64,000 nucleotides of DNA from Anas platyrhynchos (taxonomy: Eukaryota; Chordata; Aves; Anseriformes; Anatidae), in contig NC_092611.1 of NCBI RefSeq assembly GCF_047663525.1, positions 5,679,001 to 5,743,000 on the forward strand. Reading direction: 5' to 3'. The notes below the pieces were generated by a model. That model saw only the letters and a list, made by a program, of their open reading frames with translations, had not been told where the DNA came from and ran no database searches. How positions within the stretch are numbered: position 1 is the stretch's first letter; each line of letters starts with the position of its first letter. Both the position numbers and the translations under genes were made by a program. This document shows positions 11,408 to 27,600 of the stretch, piece after piece.

Positions 11408-13104
11408 AATTCTAAAATAAGCTGCTTTTAGTCTTCAGCTAAGTTGAATCATGAGAACATTCCCAGAAGGGACTCACTCCTCCCTTAAAAATTAGATGTG
11501 GCTTTGTAGTTGTGGTTGACTGAGTTCGGAGAATATCCATCCTGGTTAGAAGCCCTTCAGAGAAGCAGGTGGTCAGACCTCCTACCAGATGGAGATACAG
11601 GGCTGCACTAAATGCTGGGATATGAGCTCCATCAAGTGGGAATTGGCAGAATTTCCCTGCGAGTTTGTGGCTCACCATGGTTTGGTCCGGCTTCCTTTTG
11701 ACTCTGGAATGAACCTCCTCTGCCTCTGTCCTACAGCTGCGGGTAGAAAAGTTTTCTTGCAGCTGGGAAATGCAAGCATCTTCTGCTTTGTTCAGTGGAG
11801 TGGTGCTGGTGGAGGGAATGGGGTCTGGGTGGGAAGGGGAGCTTTTTATGTAATAAGACAGCTACTGTATTTCAGTGATAAATGTGTGTTTCTGCTTGCC
11901 AAAGTAAGTTATCTTTTACTCACCACGTGTAAGGTTGTGGTTTTTAGTAGAGCTGGGCAGTCTTGCTCTGTTGTAGAGGACACTAATGATCTCATCTCTG
12001 CTGAGTGCTCGTGTCACACCATGTTTCTGCTCTGTAATCATGAAGACTTGGCTTGCACTCTACCTGAGAAGTCTGTGCTGTGGGCTGGAGCCGTGTCTTC
12101 CTAAGACTGAAGCAAAAGCTTACTTTAGACAATTACGTTATTTTGCCGGGGCAAGGGGTGGTAACCCGCTGCAGGTCTCACTTGGAAAAGGAATCAGGAT
12201 ATTACCTTGACACTCACTTATTCTACTCCCCCTCTATGAAGGGGGAAATCACCTGTGCTGTGGCAATACACAATCTTCTAGAGACAAATGAAGCTCCCAT
12301 TGGGAGCCCCTGGGGATAGCAGAGCACCTTTCCATGGCTAAGCTGAGCACAGCAGCACCCTAACCACCCTCTGCTTTCCCTCAACTCACATCCCACCTAG
12401 GATTTTCTTTCCTTGCATATTCCTTTCGGTTGTGGGCCATGTGGTATGAAAGAAACCCTATGGACGATGTCTCTGCATTCCAGGAGTGGTTTGTTTACTG
12501 GCCAAACAGCATCAGTAGAGGATATAAGATAATTGTCTGACAAGAAACGCGCTGTAAGGAGATTTCTGTTAAATATCTGCTCATTGCTTTGGGACAGATT
12601 ACTTGGAAAAGGTGCATGAGCCTACATGGTTGATCGTGGGTTTCTTTTTGTTGTTTTTTTTTTCCTACTTTGTGCCCCTCTCCCACATCCCTACCTGCAG
12701 AATCAGAATTTAGAAACAATCCCCACTTTTACTTAAACTAAATGGACCGTTCAACCTGTTACCCACTAGGCCCTCTGTTTGGGGTGGAACAGGCGTGCTG
12801 AGCATCTTGAGCGAGAAGTTGAAGCATGAGGTCACTCCAGGACAAGGTACTATTAGAAAAGCATTTCATTAGCATGGGAAGGGGCAGACACTACCTGAGC
12901 TGCTGTGTCCCCCCCGAGCTGGATGGTTCTGCTCATTACTTGGGTCATTCCCTCTCTCCTACGCAGAGTCAGGCAGGGGGGAGTGTGCAAGTACTAAACC
13001 AAGCAGTGCAACTTGTAATTAAGCCTCTGCTGTGTTTACATGTTTCTTAATTCGTCGTCTTTTCAATGGCTGTAATTTTAAAACTTGGGTTTTTTGTCTC
13101 TCCA

Positions 13105-13110
13105 ATTAAA
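13105..13110 (+). terminator. VPS26B: Candidate VPS26B poly(A) signal (ATTAAA)
   Basis: This is the second-commonest vertebrate polyadenylation hexamer. I found no AATAAA on the plus strand between the VPS26B stop and this point. GT- and T-rich sequence follows at about 13140-13200. If used, the VPS26B transcript ends about 500 bp short of the convergent THYN1 poly(A) signal. Confidence 0.4.
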
Positions 13111-13604
13111 AAGAGCCAGCCTTGGCTGTCAAATGCTGTGCATGAGTGTGTCTGGTATGTTTTATATTGCCTGGCTTGGGCCTGGGGTTTTATTTTTTTT
13201 TAAGATATTAAGAATTTTTTCTTTATGCTCTTTCTTTAAACCTATCACTGGTAGAAGCTGTGCTGGTGGAAGACCTGTGTGGCCTAAAAATTAACAAGCT
13301 AACTTTATTTTCTACTCTTTCCCTGATGTCAGCGCTAAAGTAGCATGGGAAGTTTTGTACCTGCAGGAAGTTGACTGTGATCTTTGCAGCAATCAGGTTG
13401 GATGTGTATACACATCTAGAATTTCTTCTGGCCAGAAGCTTAGTGACATCTTACTGCAGAAAAATGCCCCTCTGCAGTACATGGAACTGCACTAGGTCCT
13501 GTAGTAAACACTCTAAAGGAGGATGTACCTGTTCATTTCAAGAGAGAAATTGTAGACTTTCTCCACTGATAAAAATTGAGTAGCTGTGATTGATTCTAAA
13601 AGGC

Positions 13605-13610
13605 TTTATT
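13605..13610 (-). terminator. THYN1: THYN1 poly(A) signal (AATAAA)
   Basis: TTTATT on the plus strand gives AATAAA on the minus strand, 158 nt beyond the THYN1 stop codon. This implies a short 3' UTR. It is the first canonical hexamer downstream of the CDS. Confidence 0.7.
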
Positions 13611-13767
13611 TAAAAATAAGCAAAAATAACAGTGTCACAATAAGGGTCATAAAGCTTCAAATCATGTGCAGACTTGTTGCTGTGATTGAGCAAGTAAACT
13701 TGAAAATTACGCTGGTTTAGGAGGAGGCATCAGCGGGCTGGGTAGAAGCTGTGCTGCTGGCAGTTTC

Positions 13768-16700
13768 TTAATGTGGCTTTTCCTCTTCCAGGCTCAAGAC
13801 AAAATCAAATTCCTCTGCGTTGAAAAGGTAAGGAAGAAAAAGGTCATAAGTGGAACTTCGTAGTTCTCTAGTGAGGGCTGCCTCTCGGAAGGAATGGCAC
13901 CAAGTCCAGAAAAGGAGAATGCTCTTACCTTTTGTCAGTGGTTGGATGGAAAGACGTTGTCTTGTGAAGAGCATCATGTTCTTCAGGGGCCCTCCGTCTG
14001 CTTTATGTGCCAGGTGGTGACTCTTGATTTCAGAAAGCGGGATGAAACGTTTTGTCATCCGCACAAACTGGACATCCACCTGAGAGGTGATGGGCAGAAA
14101 AGGAGCATGATTGGAGATGGATAGAGCATCCAGGTGTCACATTAAAACTTTGGGGGAATAAGGATTTTAAACGGAAGCAAATAACTCGGGTATTTCTGGC
14201 AGGCCAGCTGTTTACATGAATCTTAGCACCGTGCACTAGAAACATCCATGCATGTGGTCACAGACAATACAAAATGAAGATGCACGTTACAGCAGTCACT
14301 GCCCTATAATTAAAGTGTGCCTGAAAACCATAGCTTTCTTTGCTATAGACTGAGAGTGGTGCTTAGAGATGTTTCTTTCCTAACCCAGATTTCTGCAATG
14401 GTTGCAGAACTGACTTCCATGCAAGTAGGATTTGAAAATTTAGGGAGAAATGCTTTGTCAACCTTTTGGGAGAGATAGGGGAAAAGGTAGAGAAAGCAAT
14501 CGGTATTGGATTTTCTCTTGAGGGAGAAAAAGGGAGGGAGGGAGGCCTCAACAGAAGCTTCAGAAGATATGCAGTAGGATAATAAGAGACTCCTAATGGC
14601 ACTGGGATTGCACGCAGAGCTTGAAACAAATGTATTTAGTTTACTACATTACCATCGACCATTTGGGGTTCTCTTTTCTGCTGGAGGAATCATAGTGAGG
14701 ATCCTTCTGATCAAACTGTGTGTGATCCGGGTATGCTTCCTTTACAATCTGAAGCAGAACAGGAGAAGAATGTGAAACAAGTTCTGGCCAGTTAAATACT
14801 GTTGTCAGCAAAGGGTATGAAATACCCTTGAGGAAGCTGTGACCAGACGGAGTAGAAATAATACTGGAATCAACCTTGCTTTCCCTGAATTCCATTCTAA
14901 CAGTGAGATATATTTCCTTTCCTTACATTCCTTGGCTGGAAGCACTGCAGAACAGTATGGATGTCGAAACAACATCACTTCTTTTCAGAGCAAAGTGGAA
15001 GGAGCACATGGAACAGGGGAAAAGTGGGTACGTGGGAACAGTATTTGTGACAAGTCCTCCTTTTAAGGTTCTGTACACAAGTTTTATACTACTGCCTTGC
15101 AGGCTCAGCTTAGGAGAATTTAGTGAGTCAAGTATTAATCAGATGCCCTGAGTGTGGAGCAACACTTTACTTGTGTGGAACTGCTCTGAAATTACAGCAG
15201 GATAACAGCGGTTTGATTCCATTTCTCTGGGAAAGGTGCTTTGCTGAGTCAGCTGTGCTGTGAAAAGTACACGGAGCCCAAATACCCTAGGCTCATCTGC
15301 TGCTTTGATTATTTTTCTCTTTCACCCCTCTGGATGTGAAAAATAAACAGGACTAGTGAGCTGTTTGATAACCCACTGATTACCTTTCCCCAATGCTGAA
15401 ACACAGAAGGAGAATGAGGCGCTCACCTTGACAATGGCAACAATACCAGGCTCTTTGCAGTTACTGTGATAGAAGAAGGCCTGTTGCCCAAGTTTCATGG
15501 CTCTCAGGAAATTCCTTGCCTGTCAGATTTAAACCAGATATGTTGAGTGATTTGTCTGAAGCCCTCCGGTTTTCATTATAAACAGTGAGAAACAAGACCT
15601 AACACCAGGACAGAGGTATGTGCTCCAGTGCTACTCGGGTAAGCTTTTCTGCATGGGTTGTACAGATATTTTAAACTGCAATGAAATGAAGTACAAACAA
15701 GGCTAAAGAGTAAGATCCTGTTGATTAGAAAGTATGAGGGAATGTAACAGCTCAGCCACCCTCATTCGGGAATAGCCAGAAACTTAAGGTAGCTGTCAGC
15801 AAATGGGCAGCAGAGCAGATCGTATTAGGCAGGGGAAGAGCGTGTGGATTTCCTTCACAGGAGCCCTGGAACAGACAGCTGTACACTGACAAGGCACAGT
15901 GTTTGGCTGAGTACTGACTTGCTCAAAGGTGTCAAGGGAAATAAAAGCTGATCATCTGTTGAACTTGCTAGAGACTAAGCGAAAGAAAAACTGGTTTCTT
16001 TGAGAGAATATTACCCAGCCTGAATCTACTTTTGACACAGAGGGAATTAAGCAGTTTTGACTCCTGACAGAATACAGCTGTCAAAGCAGGCAGACTACAT
16101 CAAAAAAAAAAATTAAAAAAAATAAAAAGCACTTCTAGCAAAAAGGGAACAAGTTATCTGTGAGGAGAGATGACTTCTATCCAGTGATATTTCAGTGACT
16201 CCATCTTTGACATCTGCCCCCTACCTGGTAGTTTCTTACTCCATCCCAAAAGGTTGTCTGATTGGGCTGAGCTTTCAAGTCTTCAATGCTGAACTGCAAA
16301 ACGGAATGAAAATACAGGTTAAGTTCGGGAGGCAGTCTGATCTTGGTTGCCTTATTGTCTACATTTTGCCTAAACGTTTGTTCCTAGTAGTGCTTTCAAT
16401 TATACTTCAGGCATCATAAAAGCTTTTTGGTTCCCACAGGTGTTAAAGGAGGAGCACTGCACTAGTGGAAAGGCAGAGCCTGAAATAGATGCTGTCCCCG
16501 CTACCAAACCCAAGCATTCTGCAACCTGATTTCTTCTCTATTACAAGTATCAAACCCCAAGACTGTCACCCTTGAAGAGCATAGACTTATGTCCTCCTAT
16601 TTCCAGGAAGACAGAAGTTTTTTGAAAAGTAAAGACCCAACGGTGTTGACATTGTGAACAGTCTGAATTGTTTCATCCTAATGCACTAATGCTGTGGTTA

Positions 16701-18007
16701 GGAGTGAAACTGCTTCTCTACTTTGTTGACTTTGCTAAATAAGAATGCCAGAAAAGATGTCAGTGCTTACTTTCACATCCACTCCCTTCTCGAGCCTGCT
16801 CTCCGGCTCTGATTTCAGAAGCCAGTGACAATACGTTATCTTGCTTTCCTCCCCACCAGAGTCAGATTCTTTCGCCTTTTTCCAGTTCTTCCATCCTGAC
16901 TTGGAACCTCCAGCTGAAGGCTTTGTGGGCTTTTCTTCCTCCTCCTTATCCTCAGTCTCCTCCTCAGTCTTGGCTATTTTAGCATCAGGCTCCTTTTTAT
17001 CTTAAAAGAAACAAGAGAAAAAAGACCATTCTGGTAAGACGCATTTTGTTTCTGATAAGGACTGGTGCTGAAATAATTTTAGTCACCCAAGCTGCATTTA
17101 CATACTGGTATTTGACTGCAACCAAAGTTTGGTGTACCCCAGGTGTTTACATGTAAGACAGTTGCATTACTCACAGGGTTTCTGAGTATTTCTAGTTTGC
17201 ATTTGAAACAAGGATTTATTTTTTTTTTGTGGTGTGCACAAACATAGCCTAAGTACAAAGTGTAATTTGAATTTTTATTAATTGCTGAGGAATCAACTGC
17301 AGACAACAAAGTTGAATTAGGTGAGTCTGAGGAATAACAAGAAAATTCAACAGCAAAGCAAGCTATTTCATGTACTGCAGAAGCTTTATATAAAGCCTTT
17401 GCTATGCTACCAGCTCAGAGTGGGGCCCATCAGCCTGTGTGTTCAGAACCCAAACAGCAAAAATGTAAGTGATTAAAGGGTAAGAAAGTGATTATTTGCT
17501 GGAGTCTATTCAGCATGTGAGGCACAGATAAGTCAACACTCTAATTTTCTCATCTTATGCCTTAAACATCAGATAGTGCTGCCTCAAGTGCAAGGTGGGT
17601 TTTTGATTTTTTTGTTTATTTATTTGTTTTGGTTTGGTTTTGCAAATGGTACCACATCATCTTCCTGCCACTACACTGGGTATATACTTTGACCACCTCT
17701 AACATGTGGGATCTGAAAGCTCTTAATAAACGGATGAGTCACGTTTCTTTACTGTCTTGTGCTGAGAATACACCGTTGTCCCTATTTTATGTCTAGCAGA
17801 CTTGTCTCAGTCACACATGGATGCTCAGTCCGTTTTTACAGAGGAAATGCCGTATCAAAGACATGTGGCTTTGAGAGACAGACGGTTAAAATGACTGTGT
17901 CTACTTTCACTGTAGCCTAGATCCTCAGAAGAGAAACTAAATTAGTTAGGACATCAGCACAGACCTGCTACTGCTCCTTTGTCTCTCTTTCTGCTCGGCC
18001 AAGGCAT
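13768..18007 (-). CDS. THYN1: THYN1, thymocyte nuclear protein 1 (EVE domain)
   Basis: THYN1 (cThy28 in chicken) is a nuclear EVE/PUA-like protein expressed in lymphoid and other tissue and linked to apoptosis; its biochemical role is poorly defined. Seven coding exons on the minus strand: 18007-17965, 17000-16771, 16293-16225, 15519-15427, 14748-14653, 14079-13929 and 13814-13768. They total 729 nt, or 242 aa, with all phases closing. The start reads MPWPSRKRDKGAVADKK and has an in-frame TGA upstream in the same exon, which fixes the ATG. Residues 15-70 are Lys/Glu-rich and low complexity, longer than in the 225-aa human protein. The EVE domain spans about 73-238, with HWLLKSEPESRLEKGVDVK, FWDGVRNYQARNFLRAMK, AFFYHSNCKEPGI, IVKEAYPDHTQF, KWSMVDVQFVRM and FTRQRLSIQPL. 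The donor after coding exon 1 is a weak GTCTGT. Confidence 0.96.
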
Positions 18008-18048
18008 CTCTGGTCTCTTTGAATTATCTCCTCTTCACCGAGAAGCAC
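18007..18048 (-). other. THYN1: THYN1 5' UTR portion of first coding exon
   Basis: The exon carrying the THYN1 ATG begins after an acceptor ending CAGCAG at 18054-18049. Its 41 untranslated bases contain a TGA in frame with the ATG. A non-coding first exon must therefore lie further right in the CpG island. A plausible donor (GAGCTG then GTGAGG) sits at 18601/18600 on the minus strand, which would put exon 1 at about 18601-18830. That placement is tentative. Confidence 0.5.
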
Positions 18049-18881
18049 CTGCTGAACGAGAGAAGAAGAAGACGGAATTAATGCTTATTCAGGCAAGCTG
18101 AAAAAAAGTAGAGGGAGCTGAGGCAGAGAATGCAAAAGCTGTAGTGAGTGGAGAGTAAATACATCTCCTTTCTTGAGCTCAGCCATTTCCTGTATCACTG
18201 CAAATCCTGGCACTGGTTGAGGACCACACCCTTGGTGTGTTGGAGGCAGGCAGGCCGGCCATAGCAGCGCCCTGATGGACGTTAGCAGGAGGGCCGCTGT
18301 TCCTCACAGCGGGACAGCTGCTGGAGGAAAGTCCCGAAGGCGCCTGGCCTCAGCAGGGCCACCTCCAGCCCTGTAAAAGGAGCTGTGCTCCGAGAAAAGC
18401 TCCCCCAGGCTCCATCCAGCCTCTCCCCAAGGCAGCCTGCGTGCAGGAGGCCCGTGGAGAAAGGCAGCCACAGCTCTCGCCCCTGCCGCCTCCTGTCAGA
18501 AGTTCCTTGGCTCTGAGCTGGCCTGCAGCGGGCGGCAGCAACTTTTCCTCCTGCCGTGCCAAGCTTCTCCCAGCCCTCCCGGCTCCAGGCTCCCCCTCAC
18601 CAGCTCGGCGGCAGCCCCTTCGCCTCGCAGCAGGGCAGAGGATGCTCTCGCCTCTCCCCAGCTTCAGCTCTGGGGGGGAGGAAACACGCCGTCCCCCGCC
18701 CGATGGCGGTCGGAAGTCAGTGACCGTTATGCAAAAAAAAATAAAAAAATAAATAAGAAAGGCATCGCCTCGGAGGCTCGCCTCCTTCCCGCAGCCAATG
18801 TGTGAGCCGGGAGGCTCCGTTGGCCGGACTACAGCTCCCAGCCCGCTCCGCGGCTCCCAAGGGTGCTGAGCAGGGGCTGCC
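18049..18881. promoter_or_regulatory. Bidirectional CpG-island promoter THYN1 / ACAD8
   Basis: GC- and CpG-rich DNA between the divergent THYN1 and ACAD8 starts. Immediately upstream of the ACAD8 ATG lie a CCAAT box (18795-18799) and a ZNF143/SBS-type motif (18828-18841). No TATA box is evident. An A-rich low-complexity patch at about 18732-18758 interrupts the GC-rich sequence. The CpG-rich stretch continues into ACAD8 intron 1, to about 19200. Confidence 0.75.
18828..18841 (+). promoter_or_regulatory. ZNF143/THAP11-type motif ACTACAGCTCCCAG
   Basis: The 14 bases match the core ACTACAnnTCCCAG of the SBS motif bound by ZNF143 with THAP11, which is enriched at divergent CpG-island promoters. 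It ends 40 bp upstream of the ACAD8 ATG, with a CCAAT box 30 bp further upstream. Binding is inferred from the motif only. Confidence 0.65.
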
Positions 18882-25168
<6,287 letters not shown>

Positions 25169-25775
25169 AGCCGAGGAGCAAACCTCCAGCCTTCGTGTCC
25201 TCCGTCCGTGCCAGCAGGGTCTGTTTCCCTCCCCTGCTCTCTCCCTGGGAGCAGAGAGGGTGCCGGCAGTCTGTCTGTCTGCCTCGTACCGGAGGGCACC
25301 ACAGCAGGACGCTGCCCGCAGGCTGCCACAGCACCCTGTGCCCGTGGGCTGCTGCCACCAGGCTGGCGTTGTGCAGCCTGGGGACACAAATCGTGGCTCT
25401 GAGTCTGAGCCTCTGGCTGCAAATCCTGAGTTTTGGAAGAGAAGCACCACCTGCTGAGCCGGGACAGAAAAAGGACCAGCAAAATCTTTAGTTTGAAGGA
25501 GCCCATTGCTTGGGAACCCGTCCTCCTGGACAAGTTCGCTGCAAGCACCGCACCTCAAACCACTGCAGGAAGGGATCACCGATTAATTGGGGAGCTTGTT
25601 AACCGAGCCCCGTGTTTATTTAGAGGCACTCCTCTTCCCCCAGCACCCCTCTCCTGAGGTACTACAGCGGTGGGGAGCGGGGTCCCAGGGGAACCTTGTG
25701 CTCGGAGCAGCTCTGAGCAGCTCCCTGCGGCGTCTGTGGGAGTAAAACACTGGTAAACCCCGCTGCTGGTTTTCG
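25169..25775 (+). other. ACAD8: Probable ACAD8 3' UTR
   Basis: About 600 bp of GC-moderate, non-conserved sequence follow the ACAD8 TGA. No AATAAA or ATTAAA is visible. The best hexamer is the variant AGTAAA at 25741-25746, followed by a GT/T-rich stretch that merges into the T-rich minisatellite. Overlapping reading frames in both strands look like chance. Confidence 0.5.
25741..25746 (+). terminator. ACAD8: Candidate ACAD8 poly(A) signal (AGTAAA variant)
   Basis: A non-canonical hexamer about 570 nt after the stop. It is followed within 25-35 nt by a GT-rich then T19 sequence (25779-25797), a suitable downstream element. It is the only reasonable candidate before the repeat. Confidence 0.4.
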
Positions 25776-25778
25776 TTG

Positions 25779-26850
25779 TTTTTTTTTTTTTTTTTTTCCC
25801 TCACAGTGTTTATTTTAGTTTCGTTTTTCCTCGTATTTTACTTTCCCTTTTTTTCCTTATGCAGTTTATTTTATTTTCCTTCTTATTTCTCACAGTGCTT
25901 ATTTTCCTTTTTTCCTCACAATTTATTTTTCTTTTATTCCTCACACTTGATTTTGTTTTCCTCTTTTTCCTCACATTTTATTTTCCTTTTTCTTCTCAGT
26001 TTATTTTTCTTCTCACATTTTTCCTTTTTTTCTCACATTTTATTTTGTTTTCCTTTCTTTTTCCTCACATTTTATTTTGTTTTCTCTTTTTCCTCACATT
26101 TTATTTTATTTTCCCCTTTTTCTCAGTTTATTTTATTTTTTCCTCACAGTTTATTTTTCCTCACAGTTTATTTTGTTTTCCTTTTTTTCCCTCACATTTT
26201 ATTTCCCTTTTTTTCCTCAGTTTATTTTTTTCCTCACAGTTTATTTTTTCCTCACATTTTATTTTGCTTTCCCTTTTTCCTCATATTTTATTTTATTTTC
26301 CTTTTTTCTCAGTTTATTTTATTTTTTCCTCACAATTTATTTTTCCTCACAGTTTATTTTGTTTTCCTTTTTTTTTTCTCACATTTTGATTTCCCTTTTT
26401 TCCCTCATATTTTAATTTTCCTTTTTTTTTCAATTTTATTTTTCCCTCGCAGTTTATTTTGTTTTCCTTTTTTTTCCTCACATTTTATTTCCCTTTTTTC
26501 TCAGTTTATTTTTTTCCTCAGAGTTAATTTTTTTCTCACATTTTATTTTTCTTTCCTCACATTTTATTTTGTTTTCCTTTTTTTTCCTAACATTTTATTT
26601 TCCTTTTTTTTTCCTCAGTTTATTTGATTTTTCTCCTCAGTTTATTTTTTCTCACATTTTATTTTTTTTCTCACATTTTATTTTGTTTTCCCTTTTTCCT
26701 CACATTTTATTTTCCTTTTTCCTCAGTTTATTTTATTTTTTCCTCAGTTTATTTTTCCTCACAGTTTATTTTGCTTCCCTTTTTTCCCCTCACATTTTTT
26801 TCCCTTATTTTTTCCCTCACACACCATTTCCCTTCCCCCCCCTTTATTTC
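25779..26850. repeat. 1-kb T-rich minisatellite (reverse AATAAA array)
   Basis: The plus strand is almost entirely T, with short C, A and G islands. It is made of irregular units such as CCTCACATTTTATTTTG and CCTCAGTTTATTTT separated by TTTTCCTTTTT. TTTATT occurs about 40 times by eye, so the minus strand is a dense run of AATAAA hexamers embedded in A/G-rich sequence. It begins with T19 and grades into C-rich sequence at about 26820-26930. The apparent long frames (about 280 codons of Phe/Leu/Ser) are by-products of composition. It fills the interval between the ACAD8 3' end and the GLB1L2 promoter. Confidence 0.9.
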
Positions 26851-26879
26851 TTTCCCTTTCCCCCACACTTTCTCCCCTC

Positions 26880-27600
26880 TCCCCAGCCCCGTGCCGCCCC
26901 CCCCCCCAACCCCCTCCACCCCCCCCCACACCACGATTGGCACCGTCCCCCAACTCCTCCCCCTCCCCTCCCATGCTGGCGGCGCCCAATGGCAGAACCC
27001 GCTGCGGGGCTGAGGGGCGGGACGAGGCCGAGGGCGGGCGGAGCGGCCCAAAGCCGCTCTGCGGGCGGGGGGGGGGGACTCGGTGGCGGCGGCGGCGGCG
27101 GTGCCGTGGCCGTGGCCGGCTGCGGGCGGCCGCCATGTGGCCGTGTGGCGGGCGGCGGCAGCGCCGCTTCGGGGGTGCCGCGGTGCTGCTGGGTGTGCTC
27201 TGGCTGCTGGCCCGCAGGTGGGAGCCCGCGGATGGGTTTTTGGGCTGGGGGGGGCTGGGGGAGGACGGGTTGTATCGGGATTGGGGGTGTGAGGGGGTGC
27301 TGGGGTCCGCGGGTGGGTGCTGTGGGGTGGTTTTGGGGAGGGGGGGGGGGCAGCGCCTGAGGGGCGCCCACCCGGCACCCTTGGGTGCTGCTGGCCCTCA
27401 GCTGGGCGCCCACCCCCTCGCAGCGCGCCCCCCTCAGCCCCTTCCCGGCCTGGTGCTCGGGGTCCCCTCAGCATCGCCACAGCGCCCGCTGCCTCCTGCC
27501 CTTCTGCCCCCTCCTGCCTTTTTCTAACCCTCCCGGAGCAAAAAGATGCTGGTGGAGCTTCAGGACCTTCTGCTGGCCACAGTCCTCCTGCCTGAGGCAC
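26880..27600. promoter_or_regulatory. GLB1L2: GLB1L2 CpG-island promoter and first exon
   Basis: A CpG-rich, G-rich island surrounds the GLB1L2 ATG at 27135. It includes a CCAAT box at about 26986-26990, an inverted CCAAT (ATTGG) at about 26936-26940, GC boxes (GGGCGG) around 27015-27065, a G run at about 27067-27077, CGG repeats at about 27085-27101, and a second G run at about 27340-27350 in intron 1. No TATA box is seen. Confidence 0.75.

Larger units (their letters stand above)
10045..13130 (+). other. VPS26B: Probable VPS26B 3' UTR
   Basis: After the TGA at 10042-10044 there is no further conserved coding sequence up to the THYN1 stop. An A13 run follows at about 10126-10138 and a (TTTG)n microsatellite at 11381-11407. 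The first good polyadenylation hexamer I see on the plus strand is ATTAAA at 13105-13110, implying a 3' UTR of about 3 kb. Long 3' UTRs are known for vertebrate VPS26B, but the end point here is inferred. Short reading frames within the region show no similarity I recognise. Confidence 0.5.

Noticed and set aside
13768-14079. Single continuous 103-codon minus-strand exon of THYN1
   Set aside because: The middle 38 codons are an in-frame intron with good GTAAGA and CAG sites; removing it restores the conserved QPLTKEEFDF junction.
25776-27360. Long plus-strand frames (about 280 and 260 codons) rich in Phe/Leu/Ser through the T-rich repeat
   Set aside because: They are a by-product of T-rich tandem repeats lacking stops; there is no domain, no plausible start context, and several frames are open in the same stretch.
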